The translations under genes were made by a program, and so were the position numbers. A stretch of 64,000 nt of DNA from Dentipellis sp. KUC8613. Its lineage: Eukaryota > Basidiomycota > Agaricomycetes > Russulales > Hericiaceae. The stretch's first letter is position 1. Each line of letters opens with the position of its first letter. Under the pieces are notes generated by a model. It saw nothing but the letters and a program-made list of their open reading frames with translations, made no database searches and was not told the DNA's origin. The stretch is taken from assembly GCA_002286715.1 (NCBI GenBank), contig NSJX01000041.1, positions 26,461 through 90,460 on the forward strand, written 5' to 3'. Of the stretch, positions 22,809 to 34,165 are shown piece after piece.

Positions 22809-24188
22809 TCAGTTGTCCAAGGTTTTGCCCACGACGCAGAGCTCAGCCTGCCATCCGCCTTGCGTGACCTGAAAAAGGCTTCGAAGGACAATCCTGTCCA
22901 GGCCAATGCCACTGTTTCCAACAGTCCATTGCGAAGCTAAAGAGTCGACCTGAACTGCCTCCTGCACCCAAATATGACCTTTTGCGCACGTCTGCATAGC
23001 GAAGAGATATCCTTACCTTGATGAACTTCTGCATCCGCAGCGCGATACGGTGTCCCAACTCCCGCCTGTCGATCAAGTCGCGCGGCTCTCTGGCTTTCGT
23101 CCAGGAGCGCGTGTCAAGCGCGTTCTGCCACGGCTGGTAGGTGGGCCACTTCAACGAATATCAATAATCGAGGATATACTGGTAAACCAAGAACAGCACT
23201 TACATTCACATGAAACGTAATCTTTGACCCGTGCGCAGCTAAGACTAGTGTCTCAGCATCGGCGAGTCCGTCGAACTTCCTGTCCAGCAGGAACGATAGG
23301 GCGACACCTTCATCGCTGCCATCGGAACGCCGGAATTCGACGCGGTCGGGGGCGCCACGCAGCCCATAACGCGTTCCAGACGCTTTGTTGACTGCGATGG
23401 GTTCCTGTGGGACAAGAAGAGGCTCGGGTGATGGGATAGACTGCTGCTCGGTGCTGTCGAGCAACATGTCTGTGCCTAGATTCGTGGAGGACCCAGCGGG
23501 AGGAATCGACGAGGCGGAGACGGGCTCGTCAAAACTGTCCAAAGCGGGCTCGGTTAAGGAGAGGGGGTCTGGCAGATTAAAGTCAGAAATGAGACTCTGC
23601 AGAAGGGTGGGGGACCAAGGGCCGAAGGAGAGCTGGGGGGAAGACATGCCGACATCGAATCCCTGGAGTGAATCGTGTCTCAAGCCCGACGTGTGATGGG
23701 GGCAAGGGCAATCATCGGAGCATGTCTCGTTAGAGCTATCTTGGCGCGATAACGGACGCCATCGGTGATGGCGATGCGGACGCAGACGACGACCCGCACC
23801 CCACGAAGAAAGTGCAATTAGCTGCTTTAGATCGCGCGTGTAATTTAGCGATACAGCATTTCAGACGGTTCCATGCACTTACGTTGTCGTGCGGCACCGT
23901 GGCAATATCTGATTGAAAGTCATGAAGATGGTCATTATTTTCGGTCACTGTGGGTGTGATGGGAAAGGACCCATCGTGTAGGGGGTTAGAGGAGTATGGA
24001 TGGAATCGGTGAGGAGAAAGACTGTGCGTGGGTGAATGGCGTCGGAGATGGATCGGAGTGGACGTAGATTCCGACCCCGACGGCTGCAGAAACCGATTCG
24101 GAGAGGGCACGCGGAGGCTTTGCTCACCTCCGTCCATCATGATCCCATCACGGAGCAGCAAAGGGGTTTCCTGCAGCATTCTTCTCAT
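22809..24188 (-). CDS. WPGY-type Agaricomycete lineage-specific protein, copy 1
   Basis: Four exons on the minus strand (23883-24188, 23204-23725, 23017-23148, 22809-22961) give 370 aa. The first 100 residues are Pro/Ser/His-rich. Exon 2 opens with TCSDDCPCPHH, a CxxxCxC cluster, and contains a Ser/Pro linker. A beta-rich segment follows (TRYGLRGAPDRVEFRRSDGS... LVLAAHGSKITFHVN). Exon 3 has WPTYQPWQNAL...HRIALRMQKFIK and exon 4 ends with VTQGGWQAEL. The WPxYxxW ... WQAE architecture is, from memory, a large family of unknown function expanded in Agaricomycetes. The same four blocks recur in the gene at 50572-51676, with introns in the same phase. The last intron (55 nt) was set by matching the paralogue; a nearer AG would give an implausible 25-nt intron. 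A TATA-like TTTATAAG lies about 100 bp upstream. Confidence 0.75.
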
Positions 24189-24970
24189 GCGAGAGCCCTG
24201 AAGCTGAATAGGACACTCGAATGAGGAGGATGCGAGGGGGCTACAGTGAAAGGAGGGTAGCAAACCTAGAAGATGTTCGCCCAGGCCGCACTTATAAATC
24301 GAACGCGTCAGCGCATGTGCATAGCAGGCAATGAATTTCCTCTACCGAATGGTCCATGGGCTGGGCAGTGGAGGGAAGGTCTGAGGACCGGGGCGACAGT
24401 CGTCCAAATGATAGCTGTCGGACCGACAATTGCAAGCGCGTGGTGATGGTGGGCCAGATGGGGATTGTCGGTTCAGATCCGGGTAAGCTAGATGTCTCTT
24501 GTACAATGGAGCCAACTGACAAGTCCTCCATTCATACTCGACCTCTTATTGTATTATGTTCCGCAGCACTCGGCCGACAGACAGTGTAGGGCTGTGATAG
24601 ACGCCTCCGTCCGGGTTTGTAAATTTCTTTGTCTAGGGAGCCTCCGGCACTGCACCCTCCCGACATCCGGGACAATTGATCTCCATGTCAGCCAGCCAAG
24701 GGCGTCACTAGGCACCACCACCTACAGTCCTTGTGTTCTTTGGGTGCACCATGTATTTGGCATGATCACATGGCCATGAGGATTCCTAGGACGTATATAT
24801 ACGTATAAGCCGCCATAGTAACCCCCCGACTATCCGCACTTCCAAGGATACCAATATCCTTGCCCTCGCTCCATCCACATACCGTCCGTCCAGTCGTTGT
24901 GAGCACATCCCTCTCTTGTGTGAGCTTAAGCTCATGCTGTCTGCTCATCCCAGCTATTCGCTCAGCTGCC
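24189..24970. promoter_or_regulatory. Divergent intergenic region with TATA-like elements on both sides
   Basis: TTTATAAG (minus, 24291-24298) sits about 100 bp before the minus-strand start at 24188. TATATATA and TATAAG around 24793-24808 precede the plus-strand start at 24971. Between them lies about 450 bp without a gene. Confidence 0.45.
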
Positions 24971-25915
24971 ATGACGGATCCTAACCCGCCCGACGGTGAT
25001 CCACCAACCTATGACGACGAAAACGTCAGTGAAAGGCCCCCACTCCCCCAACGCAAACGTTCCTATTCGCAGGCTTTCGCTCCTCCGGAGTCACCATACC
25101 CTACATCGGACGAATTCTGGTACAACGTCTACAACAGTATGCAACCATCTATGCAGATTCCCCATTCGCATAGGGAATTCGGCCCGTTTGTGAGGAGGGA
25201 AAGCCCTGAACCACCTCAAGCTTTCGTACGCACCGAGGGCCCTGGTCCACGCTGTTCTACTCATGGTACGCCAGCGAGGCTTCCGACTGTGATGGTGCGT
25301 TATCCGGACTACGATCGCTACTTATTACTCACGTGTCCCAGATCCCGGAGCACCGGGAGAGGCTGGGAGGCTCAATGCAAGCCCCACCACGTCCCAATAC
25401 CATGCACGGGCACTCGCACTCCACGATAGTCCCAGATAACTTGCGCCCCGGGCAGAGCCAGCATCGTCATGCAGAATTGGTACGTGTGATATGCTTGACA
25501 TCGCCACGTCTGCGATGCATTTAGGCCTGATGCCTGCCATTCTCCGCAGACACAATTCGTCACAATCAGTCCGCCCATAATACACGCCCCCGTCGAAGGC
25601 CCGCGCTCTTTCGGGTCGCCGCCCCACTCCCACCAGGACGGAATGCACGTCATCCCGACCTACGACACGGCGCCGCACCACAACGTGCAGATCTTCGATG
25701 ATTTCCAGCCGAATGCCCAGCGGCGCACCTACCGCGGCTTCCAGATCCGGAACTGCGACTGCTACCGCCGCCAGCCGGACGTCCTCCGCATCTGCGACTA
25801 CAAGGCACAGTGGAACGGCCCAGATCTGCTGAAGGTGACGACGTACTATCAGGTTCCGCACACTGCAGGCAGCAAGCAGTATGAATTGGAACTTATGTGG
25901 TACGCAGTTATGTGA
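24971..25915 (+). CDS. Proline-rich protein with a conserved-looking C-terminal module, function unknown
   Basis: Three exons (24971-25294, 25342-25479, 25550-25915) give 275 aa. The first half is disordered (MTDPNPPDGDPPTYDDEN, many Pro, Ser and His). The last 75 residues look folded: HNVQIFDDFQPNAQRRTYRGFQ, then RNCDCYRRQPDVLRICDYK and LKVTTYYQVPH..SKQYELELMWYAVM. The CDC and IC residues are spaced as in a small beta module. All junctions keep frame and have good consensus (GTGCGT, GTACGT). I do not recognise the family. An ATG closely follows an in-frame CTCAGCTGCC context, with TATA elements about 165 bp upstream. Confidence 0.65.
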
Positions 25916-26599
25916 TTTGCTGGATGTGTGTTCTATGTCTCACATTGTGTCTCCCGGCCGTTTTAGGCTAGAAGTGAGCTAAGCGTGGATGCGTATTTTT
26001 CTGTCATGGGTCCTGATTGTTTGATTGGTATCAAATCTCGATATTTATCGGCGGTGATCTAGTTGGCGGCATCTACTGTGCAAGTATGTAGCACGCGCAT
26101 ATCCGGCTCGGGAGACCTTGCTTTTCTTTCAATTATGTGTCACTTTGAAAAATCCATAAAAATCTGCATGCCACAACGTTCGAGCTCCAGACCCGTTCAG
26201 ATTGTAAACGAACTGAAGGACGTCGTCATTTTGAGTCGATAGCCTCGAGGCGCGTAGTAGAATGACTCGGACTCGAATCTGCCTCGGCTATTCCCGAAAT
26301 AGCTGCCGGATTGGTACTCAGGAACAACCACGTAGTGACTTTCTTGACGCCTACAAGTTCGACCTCATAAGTCAAATCTACCCCCCGCACTCGACTCAAA
26401 AAAATATGCCGCTTTCCTCAATGTTTCGTGGGTAACTGGGATACCCGATCTCGGTCGCAGTTTCTATAGGCTCGCCTAGGCGGCATCGGCCTTGGATCTG
26501 GGTTCTGAGCGCGCGCTCCACACGCAGCCGATCTCCTGACTGCACTTTCAGTGCCACGTCGGTCAAGTTGGCAACCTTCATGGTCGCCCAACTATCGAC
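25916..26599. other. Intergenic
   Basis: About 680 bp, AT-rich towards the left. No open frame with splice support. Contains the 3' end of the previous gene and the promoter of the MFS gene. Confidence 0.4.
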
Positions 26600-28540
26600 A
26601 TGAGCGTCACTGCAGCTAAAGGAGAGTCTACTTCCTCGGGCTCGTCGACATCGGTCGCCGTGGACATCGGTAAACCATCTTTGGAGAGGGAACCGCCGCG
26701 CTTCAGAGATTTCGGAATCATTCCTATACCCAGAAGAGTCCGCTACGATCCTAACGTCCCCCCGGAATTTGGAATATGGTTGAGTGTGCTATTTGGAGTA
26801 ACCTGCACATTTTGTGAGTATTGTCCTCCCCCCTGAACGGCCGTCGGATCTTCGACTCGAAGGTTGACGAATGTCTAATTCCTAGCTGTCGCAAACTTGT
26901 ACTATTGTCAACCGCTTCTAAGTAAGACCATCATCATTATATACACGACTGACATTGATGACACGTCATGTTTACCTAGTCAAGCTGTCGCAGTCTTTCA
27001 ACGTCTCATATAGTGAAGTATCCAGGTATGTAGGGGTTGAAGGTGCCGACTGTAATAAACCCATGTACTAATCTTGCGCGACAAGGATACCAACCTTACT
27101 CCAGGCCGGGTAAGCATAAAAGAGACGTACGCTCTATGCGTCAAGCTAAAGGCATCTGTAGATATGCCGTCGGCCTTTTACTCATTTCTCCTATGGGAGA
27201 CCTAGTCAGGCGGCGCCCCCTCGTCCTCATCAGTACCCTCGTGCCCACTGCACTCACCATCGGCCTCGCTACCACCTCCTCAATCACCGCGTTTCAAACC
27301 CTCTCCTTCTTCATCGGCGTCTCCACCGTCGCCGCACCGGTCCTCATCCCGCTCGCCGCCGACCTAGCGCCTCCCGCGCGCCGTGCCTCAGCCATGGCGA
27401 TCGTGCTCTCCGGGCTGCTCCTCGGCATCGTCATCGCGCGCGTCTTCGCCGGGCTCATCGCGCAGTTCGCGAGCTGGCGCATCGTGTACTACGCCGCGGT
27501 CGGCGTCCAGGCCGCCGTGCTCGCGACGCTGTACTTCACCGTGCCCGACTACCCCGCAAAGAACGCAGGGATGGCCTACGTCGGCATCCTGTGGTCGATG
27601 GCGAAGCTCGCCGTGACGGAGCCGCAGCTCATCCAGGCGTGCCTCATCCTGATCGCCTCGGACGCGTGCTACACCAACTTCTGGGTCACCCTCACGTTCA
27701 TACTCGGGCGCGCGCCCTACCACTACTCCACGTAAGTCCTCTCTCTTCCCTCGCGGTACAGACTCGCCTGCTCACTGCCACCCGTCACATGTGGCAGGCT
27801 AGTCATAGGGCTCTTCGGCCTCATCGGCCTGTTCGGCGTCACCATGGCGCCCCTCGTGGGCCGCCTCGTCGACCGCCTCGTCCCGTGGTACGCCGCGCTG
27901 TTCGCAACGCTCTGCCTGGCGGCGACGTGGGCGATCCAGACGGGCGCGGGCGGCGTCGGCATCGCGGCTGTCGTGATCGCGTGCCTCGGGCTGGACCTGT
28001 TCGGCCAGATGCAGCAGCTGTCGCTCACGACGTCTGTCTTCGGGTGAGCCATTGCCACGCGGGCCGGTTCTGATGCGTGTGCTCACCTTGGGGCTTGGCG
28101 GTTAGGATATCGGACGATGCGCGCTCGCGGCTGAACGCGCTGATGATCCTGTCGGTGGGTGCTTGCAGTAGATATAATAGTTTCCTGCGAGAAGCATCTT
28201 AGCTTCATTAATATCATCGGAGATGCTCACGGACCTCAATTCGCCCCTTCTCTGCTTCCAGATATTCATAGGCCAGGTGATGGGCACCGCGGTTGGCACG
28301 AAGGTTTACCTCGATCACGGCTGGCGTGCCTCCGGCGCGGTGTCGCTCGGCTGGGTGGGGTGGCAGCTCGTGATCCTGCTGCTTCGCGGACCGCATGTCG
28401 AGCGCTACACCTGGCTCGGGTACCAGGGCGGCGCGGCGTGGCGGAAGGCTGAGGAGCAGACAGATGTGAGAGAAGACGCTGCAGATGACGAGAAGAAGCA
28501 GGATGTGACGTCGACGGAGCAAGCTGTAAATCCTGTATAA
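26600..28540 (+). CDS. Major facilitator superfamily (MFS) transporter
   Basis: Eight exons (26600-26813, 26886-26921, 26980-27025, 27086-27109, 27162-27731, 27798-28043, 28106-28154, 28262-28540) give 487 aa. The cytosolic N-terminus of about 60 aa is followed by WLSVLFGVTCTFSVANLYYCQPLL (TM1). The loop 2/3 signature MGDLVRRRPLVLI matches MFS motif A (GxxxDrxGRR). Further TM segments are VLIPLAADLAPPARRASAMAIVLSGLLLGIV, IVYYAAVGVQAAVLATLYF and LFGLIGLFGVTMAPLVGRLVDR, then IAAVVIACLGLDLFGQM and IFIGQVMGTAVGTKVYL. About 12 helices are expected. The order resembles bacterial YnfM/YdhP-type permeases more than sugar porters. Substrate is unknown. Four consecutive short exons (36, 46, 24 nt plus the end of exon 1) code for TM1-TM2. 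The hydrophilic C-terminal tail is rich in Glu/Asp. Confidence 0.92.
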
Positions 28541-29058
28541 TTAGCAATTCAATTAAATAGTACTCCATCGCTAGCAGGCCGGCCCCGCGAATGCATAGGT
28601 CGTAAAAATGGTTCTGTCATTGCAGATAGGTATACTATGGAAACAAGGAGGGTGGTGCTACAGTGGTGGGAATAATACAAAGATAAGACGTGGAATATTA
28701 ACGATAGTGCGAGAGACCGCCGACGCGAGCCTCGTATCCGTATGAGAAAAGCTAGCTACACATATTATTCGTGAGTATGCAGAGTCCTGGGAGATGTGAT
28801 GATGATGAAAGGAAAACGCGAAGTGCAGAATGCAGAACGCAAAGAAAAAATTGAATGAGTAAGAATGCAGAATGATTTGGTGAGGACTATAGAGCCAGCC
28901 GTCCAGTATGTGAGATAATTACGCTGCAAAGACGCAGGATATTACTGCAGAACGACCCTCATAAACAAGTATGTATCAGTGTGAAGGTCGAAGATATAAA
29001 ACCAAGTGAAATGAGAAATGATACAACCAAAGGAGAAAAACCAGCACCACGAAGCCGC
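28541..29058. other. Convergent spacer
   Basis: About 520 bp, very AT-rich (many ATGATGATG, GCAGAATGCAGAACGC-like short repeats at 28820-28880). Contains both 3' ends. No gene. Confidence 0.4.
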
Positions 29059-31023
29059 CTACTGCCTCATGAAGATCTCAATCGGGATGGGCTTGCGCCT
29101 CAAGCCCGAGCTCGACGAGCTCTCCGCGCTGGAGCCGCTCTTCGCGGACTCCATCGACCGGCGCGCACGAACCTCCCGCTCCTCGTCCTTGCGGATCTCC
29201 GTGGTGCGTTCCTTCTTCTCCGCACCCTTGCTCGTGCGCGCCCTCGTGCGGCGCATCCCACCGAGCCCGAAGCGCAGGATGCGCGACGAAGCTGAGCGGG
29301 GTTCACGGTCCGCCGCGAGGGAGGAGAGCGTCGAAGACGACCAGCGCGAGCGGAGCATCGGCTCGAAGCCCTCCGGGTCGAACTCGAACGAGTCGGGCGA
29401 TGAGGACGGGAAGTCCGCAGGGCACGCACGCTCAGGGGGCGACGCGGGCGTGACCACGATGGAGGTCGCGCCGGTGGTCGAGGGCGTCAGGCCGAACGAG
29501 GACACAGACGTGAACGACGTCATGTCGATCGGGGACGTCGGCAGCGAGAGAGGCAGCCCGGTGAACTCGGCTGCGCTCGACTGGGGCGACTGTTCGTCGC
29601 CGCTGCTGCGGGGCGTCTCGGGGAGGCGCGGCGGGGACAGAGGCTCGGATGCCGAGGTCGCGGAGGGGAAATCCCAGGAGGCGATGTCGTCGAGGATGTC
29701 CATGACGTCGGCCGGGAGCGACTCACGCGGAGGCGGGCGCGCGGGCACCTTGATCGTCAGCGGCTTGCGATGAGGCGGCGGGGGCGGGGGGTATGTAGGA
29801 ATGCGAGGGGCGGAGCGCCTGCGCCGAGGGAAGGTCGGGTCTAGCTGCGCACTAGGACCAGGAGTGCGGGGGATATCGGGCAGAGGCTTGCTCATGCGGC
29901 TGCGTCCCTGGCCAGAGACACTAGAGCTGTCACTGCGGCGCGGGGGCGGGGGCAGCGAGTCCGGACGCGTAGGGCCGAACTTCGCGCTGGTCGGCGTGGG
30001 CATGGTGGTGGGAGAGAAGAGGGTGATCATATCGCTCATTTCCCGGGTATACCACTCGCCATCGTCTAAGCACTCGTCATCGGTCTTGACGGCTTCCGAG
30101 TCAGAAACCACGTCGTCAGAAGTCGACGGCGCGATGGTGAACTCGAACGACTCGATGGGGCTAGCATCAGGAGAGTGGATGGATGGCATGGATTTCGTGA
30201 TGACCAGCGGCCGGATCGAGATGCGCTGCGGGATTGCAGACTTCGCCGAGAACGTGGGCAATTCGTCGTCAGATGTCGTCGGGGTAGAAGGCGAGCCACC
30301 AGAGCTGCCGGAAGAAGTCGTGGCGTTACTGGACATGGAGGGCGTGGGTGATTGAGAAGCATGACGACGGCGACGTGGGGAGGGAATAGCGATGGGTGGG
30401 CGTGAGGAGATGGGTGTGGGTTCGTTGTCGATGATGGGGGAAAGGACCATAGGCGGCGGGGGAGGAATGTCGATCGTCATGTCGAAACCGCTCAGGCTCA
30501 CGATGCTCGCAGGACGAGATGGGCGCGGGCTGATCACGTGAGACGCGAAATGCACGGGCTCGTCGAGGGAAGGCGCGACAGGCGGGCGGGGAGCAGGTCG
30601 TGGTGACATGAGACGGAGATCCTCGAGATCACCAGAGGCAGAGAACTCGGCTTTGCCGTAGCGGCTAATGCGCTTATTTCTGGTGCTCGCGCCCGGCGCG
30701 AAAGACGTGATATCCTTCCTGCGGATACTTGAAGAAGCAACACCGATGCTACGAACCCGTCCGTGAGCTGGTGAAGGAGAAGGAGCCGAGGAGAATGCTA
30801 ACGAGGGCATATCTTCGTCTTCCTCTGAGAGTTCCATGAGAGGTTGGAGGCGCCGGCCTTTAGTAGACGGCGAAGCTGCCTTGGCAGTTGACGTGGGCGT
30901 GCGGTTGCGAATGGCTGTCTGGCGTTTGAGAGACGGGAAGAACGTGTGTGGAGACATGACTTGAGAGTATGTCAGTCTCGGAAGGTACAAGATGTGATGG
31001 CCGTCAGACTCACTAGAGCTCAT
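29059..31023 (-). CDS. Large Ser/Pro-rich disordered protein, function unknown
   Basis: Open over 654 aa on the minus strand. Close to the start codon, GTGAGT after ATGAGCTCTA and CAAG 54 nt later, with a CTGAC branch site, make a perfect-looking intron. Removing it keeps the frame and yields MSSIMSPHTFFPSLKRQTAIR (636 aa). I favour the spliced form. The protein is rich in Ser and Pro with many SP/TP sites and proline runs (PPPPPP). Islands that look conserved are QRISIRPLVITKSMPSI, EWYTREMSDMITLFSP and VMDILDDIASWDF, and a basic-acidic end KKERTTEIRKDEEREVRARRS. The end is RRKPIPIEIFMRQ. No domain recognised. A scaffold or regulatory role is only a guess. Confidence 0.75.
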   Translation of the reverse strand: MSSSESDGHHILYLPRLTYSQVMSPHTFFPSLKRQTAIRNRTPTSTAKAASPSTKGRRLQPLMELSEEDEDMPSLAFSSAPSPSPAHGRVRSIGVASSSIRRKDITSFAPGASTRNKRISRYGKAEFSASGDLEDLRLMSPRPAPRPPVAPSLDEPVHFASHVISPRPSRPASIVSLSGFDMTIDIPPPPPMVLSPIIDNEPTPISSRPPIAIPSPRRRRHASQSPTPSMSSNATTSSGSSGGSPSTPTTSDDELPTFSAKSAIPQRISIRPLVITKSMPSIHSPDASPIESFEFTIAPSTSDDVVSDSEAVKTDDECLDDGEWYTREMSDMITLFSPTTMPTPTSAKFGPTRPDSLPPPPRRSDSSSVSGQGRSRMSKPLPDIPRTPGPSAQLDPTFPRRRRSAPRIPTYPPPPPPHRKPLTIKVPARPPPRESLPADVMDILDDIASWDFPSATSASEPLSPPRLPETPRSSGDEQSPQSSAAEFTGLPLSLPTSPIDMTSFTSVSSFGLTPSTTGATSIVVTPASPPERACPADFPSSSPDSFEFDPEGFEPMLRSRWSSSTLSSLAADREPRSASSRILRFGLGGMRRTRARTSKGAEKKERTTEIRKDEEREVRARRSMESAKSGSSAESSSSSGLRRKPIPIEIFMRQ

Positions 31024-32634
31024 CGTTCGTACAAATCGTGAGAAGGTAGTCTATGGATGAAGGCGGTGCGATGTTGAGAGATGTCTATGAGAAGAAGGTC
31101 AGGCTCTGGGCGCAGAGGCCGATGTATGAGAGACAGAGGAGACGATGGGAGAATAGGGCCTGCAGCCGTTGTTTTATTATATGAAGGCGCCATGGGAGTC
31201 TTTTGTTGGCAGCAACTCATTGTCTGGTCGAGGACAATACCCGCCATATCTCCTTCCTAATCGGGAACAATCGGACTTTGAACCGCCTCCTCGGACTTTG
31301 CCGGCTCAGGCTCTCTATTGTCTTCTCCTCTGGCCTACGCTTGCATCCTTCTGCTATAGCCACATGCTGCAGCCCCGACTGGACGAACAATACGCTGTTG
31401 GCATACGCTCGCCACCGCGCCATGGCGTATGACCTCGGGCGATCTCCCGTATCTGGCGCCTATGTAGGCTGCCCCTTGACGACAGCATACCAGCCTATTG
31501 TTCCCAATTCGAAACTTTGCCCTGTCCAAGCTCGGCCCCGTATTCCGTTCAAGTCTCGCCTTGTATTTTGCACAGGCCTGGGCTCCTCTTATTCAGCAGC
31601 GTCCGCATGCGTCGCAAGAGCTGCCATACGCATGCCCAATCAACGTCACTCGTCTGCCTGCCAGTCGATCGTTGTCACTTTCGGTATTCTCTCTGCTGTC
31701 TGTCGCTTCAGACTGTCTGCTCATCCGCACCGCATCTACACGAGGTCCACGTGCTTTGCATAGCATGCCATAGCAGAGGGTAGGTTGCCCCTCTGATCTC
31801 GTCTGTCGCCAAGCCGAAAATTGGAACTCGTAACGTCTCTCTCACCGTTGTCTGCACATCATACCCCTTGCTTTTCTGTTCCCATCACTCCCCAGACGAT
31901 TTTCATCGACACGACCTTCTGCGCCTTCATCTTCTTTTGCGATGGCAGCATCGTCTCTGGCTGCTTCGTCATCACCTTCAACCTCCATCCCTCGTATCAG
32001 CTATGTTTTCTATATCAGCAATCAATATGTTCTACACAAAGTCTCCATTGCTGTCCTGATACCACATTAAGCCAATATCCATAGTATGGACCGGTGTGGT
32101 CTGAATGCACACGAATCTGTACAGCCTATAATATCTGAAGTCGATGGTATTTGCACACGAAGGACAGTGTTCCAAGCATTCATGATTCATCAGAACTAGG
32201 TAAGCCGTTACGTCCTGACACTGAATAGCGATGATCAAACAAGATTTCTCAGTTCATCAAACGAACCGGGAACGCCAGAGGCGCTAGCTTCATCTTCGTT
32301 TCGCGATACTTACGAACGCCTTGAAAATTAATAGTAACGTTCTCACATTCAGCGCGAAGCCTTGAAGCGACCCACGTCTCCCAGTACGTCTACGCGACGT
32401 CTCGCTCCTATAACCGTGAAGATATCATTCCACGCTAGAGCGCCCGGTTGTCTACCTTTTCTCTAAATATTCGGACGCGATGACCAATTCATTTAGCAGT
32501 GAAGCTGTACTGAAGACCCTGAAGGCCCGCTGCTTAAGGCTCCTACAAAACCCAAACCTTACCAGGCCCACCGCTGGCGCTGGATACACTCTTATCAGCG
32601 AAACGTCTCGATGACAGATCTTACATTGTCAGCG
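31024..32634. other. Gene-free region left of the inverted repeat
   Basis: 1.6 kb with only short overlapping frames on both strands and no splice-supported or family-supported gene. Base composition is closer to 50% GC than the coding blocks. It marks the change from the conserved left block to the looser right block. Confidence 0.45.
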
Positions 32635-33680
32635 TTATTGCCGTTTTCAGAAAAGTTGGCGGCGGCGCGACTTCACACGGTTTCGCGCGCGTCGCGAGCC
32701 GAAATACATTTCGTATATGCTCCATGACTAGGGCACGTATTGACCCGAAAATAAGTGCGTTGTAATCGTGGAGAGAGCCCGCTTTGCGCCCCAGCTTTTT
32801 CTGAGCGAAAAGACCGATTTTTGAGAAAGTCGAAATTGGAGGGGGAGGAGGAAAGAGTTGGAGTTAGCATCTGAACCAGAGGGTGTAGCAGGGCGAAAAA
32901 AAGTGTAATGAGGTCAGATAGATGAGATTATGTGCGCCCCATACCTATAATTTCAGGAGATGGAGCACGTGAAGAATGCCGCGGGGGAGTTCCTTTGGAG
33001 GCTTGCAGGGGGGAAGCAATCCCAACTCCTCATCAACCAGTGGTCTTCTGGAAGCGAAAAAAATGCTCGATAGAGCCGGATTGTAGCGCGTCTGTGCGCC
33101 CCACCGGTTTTGTGGCAGTAGAAGCCATGAAAAAGGAAATATAAGGCAATGAGTCTCGAGTCACTCCCACCCACGATATTTTTGAGTACATGGTCTACCG
33201 CCACAAAAGCAATAGGGCGCACAGACGCGTTACGATCCGGCTCTATCGAGCATTTTTTCGCTTCCAGAAGACCACTGGTTGATGAGGAGTTGGGATTGCT
33301 TCCCCCCTGCAAGCCTCCAAAGGAACTCCCCCGCGGCATTCTTCACGTGCTCCATCTCCTGAAATTATAGGTATGGGGCGCACATAATCTCATCTATCTG
33401 ACCTCATTACACTTTTTTTCGCCCTGCTACACCCTCTGGTTCAGATGCTAACTCCAACTCTTTCCTCCTCCCCCTCCAATTTCGACTTTCTCAAAAATCG
33501 GTCTTTTCGCTCAGAAAAAGCTGGGGCGCAAAGCGGGCTCTCTCCACGATTACAACGCACTTATTTTCGGGTCAATACGTGCCCTAGTCATGGAGCATAT
33601 ACGAAATGTATTTCGGCTCGCGACGCGCGCGAAACCGTGTGAAGTCGCGCCGCCGCCAACTTTTCTGAAAACGGCAATAA
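32635..33680. repeat. 1.05-kb nearly perfect inverted repeat (foldback)
   Basis: Left arm 32635-33116 and right arm 33200-33680 are reverse complements over about 480 bp. The outer about 445 bp match except for a single A/T-run length change (7 versus 6). The inner 35 bp have a handful of substitutions. The loop is 83 bp. The arm termini read TTATTGCCGTTTTCAGAAAA. No target-site duplication is obvious. Each arm contains the same 65-codon open frame (32673-32870 minus, 33445-33642 plus), which is most likely incidental. Could be a non-autonomous transposon with very long terminal repeats or a foldback duplication. A transcript through it would form a long hairpin able to feed RNA interference. 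Confidence 0.9.
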
Positions 33681-34165
33681 ATAAGACGTTTTGGAGTCCA
33701 GAAATGTATCTTGTATGTACGCATATGCAACGGCTCCTCTGCCAAGTCCTACTTACGAGTTCTGCTTATGCCATCGTCCCAGGTCTTCACCTCTCCCTCC
33801 TCGATGCTTTGGGCTAGCTTTTCTACTCAGAAATAGCGGCAATCGTTAAACAACGCCGACTCCACCTTCATGGCTATACGATCAAACTGTGTTTGAATCT
33901 GTTTGACTTTGTGGGCGACGGAATAAGTGATTACTAGCGAGAATATCGTAATCTTGGTCGAGTCGCTGAGTCAACGAACTCAAGGTTTTGTTCTGCTGTT
34001 CACGTCAAGGCATTTGGGAGTTTCATCTCTTCAGAGTGTTGCACTTTATAAGACAGGCCACTGCCTGCGCGATAATATATATAGGGACATAGGGCGAGTC
34101 GTTCATTCCAGGCTACTGTCCATATTACCCCCGTTTTCCTCGACCACATTACCCAAACATCACCC
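33681..34165. promoter_or_regulatory. Upstream region of the first glutathione transferase
   Basis: 485 bp between the foldback repeat and the GST start codon. A TATA box TATAAG (34047-34052) lies 114 bp before the ATG. No gene. Confidence 0.5.

Noticed and set aside
22992..23016. A 25-nt intron in WPGY copy 1
   Set aside because: An AG 25 nt from the donor keeps the frame, but the downstream AG at 22962-22963 gives a 55-nt intron that matches the homologous intron of copy 2 (59 nt).
32673..33642. Identical 65-codon frames in both arms of the inverted repeat
   Set aside because: Their identity follows from arm identity. No start context or homology supports translation.
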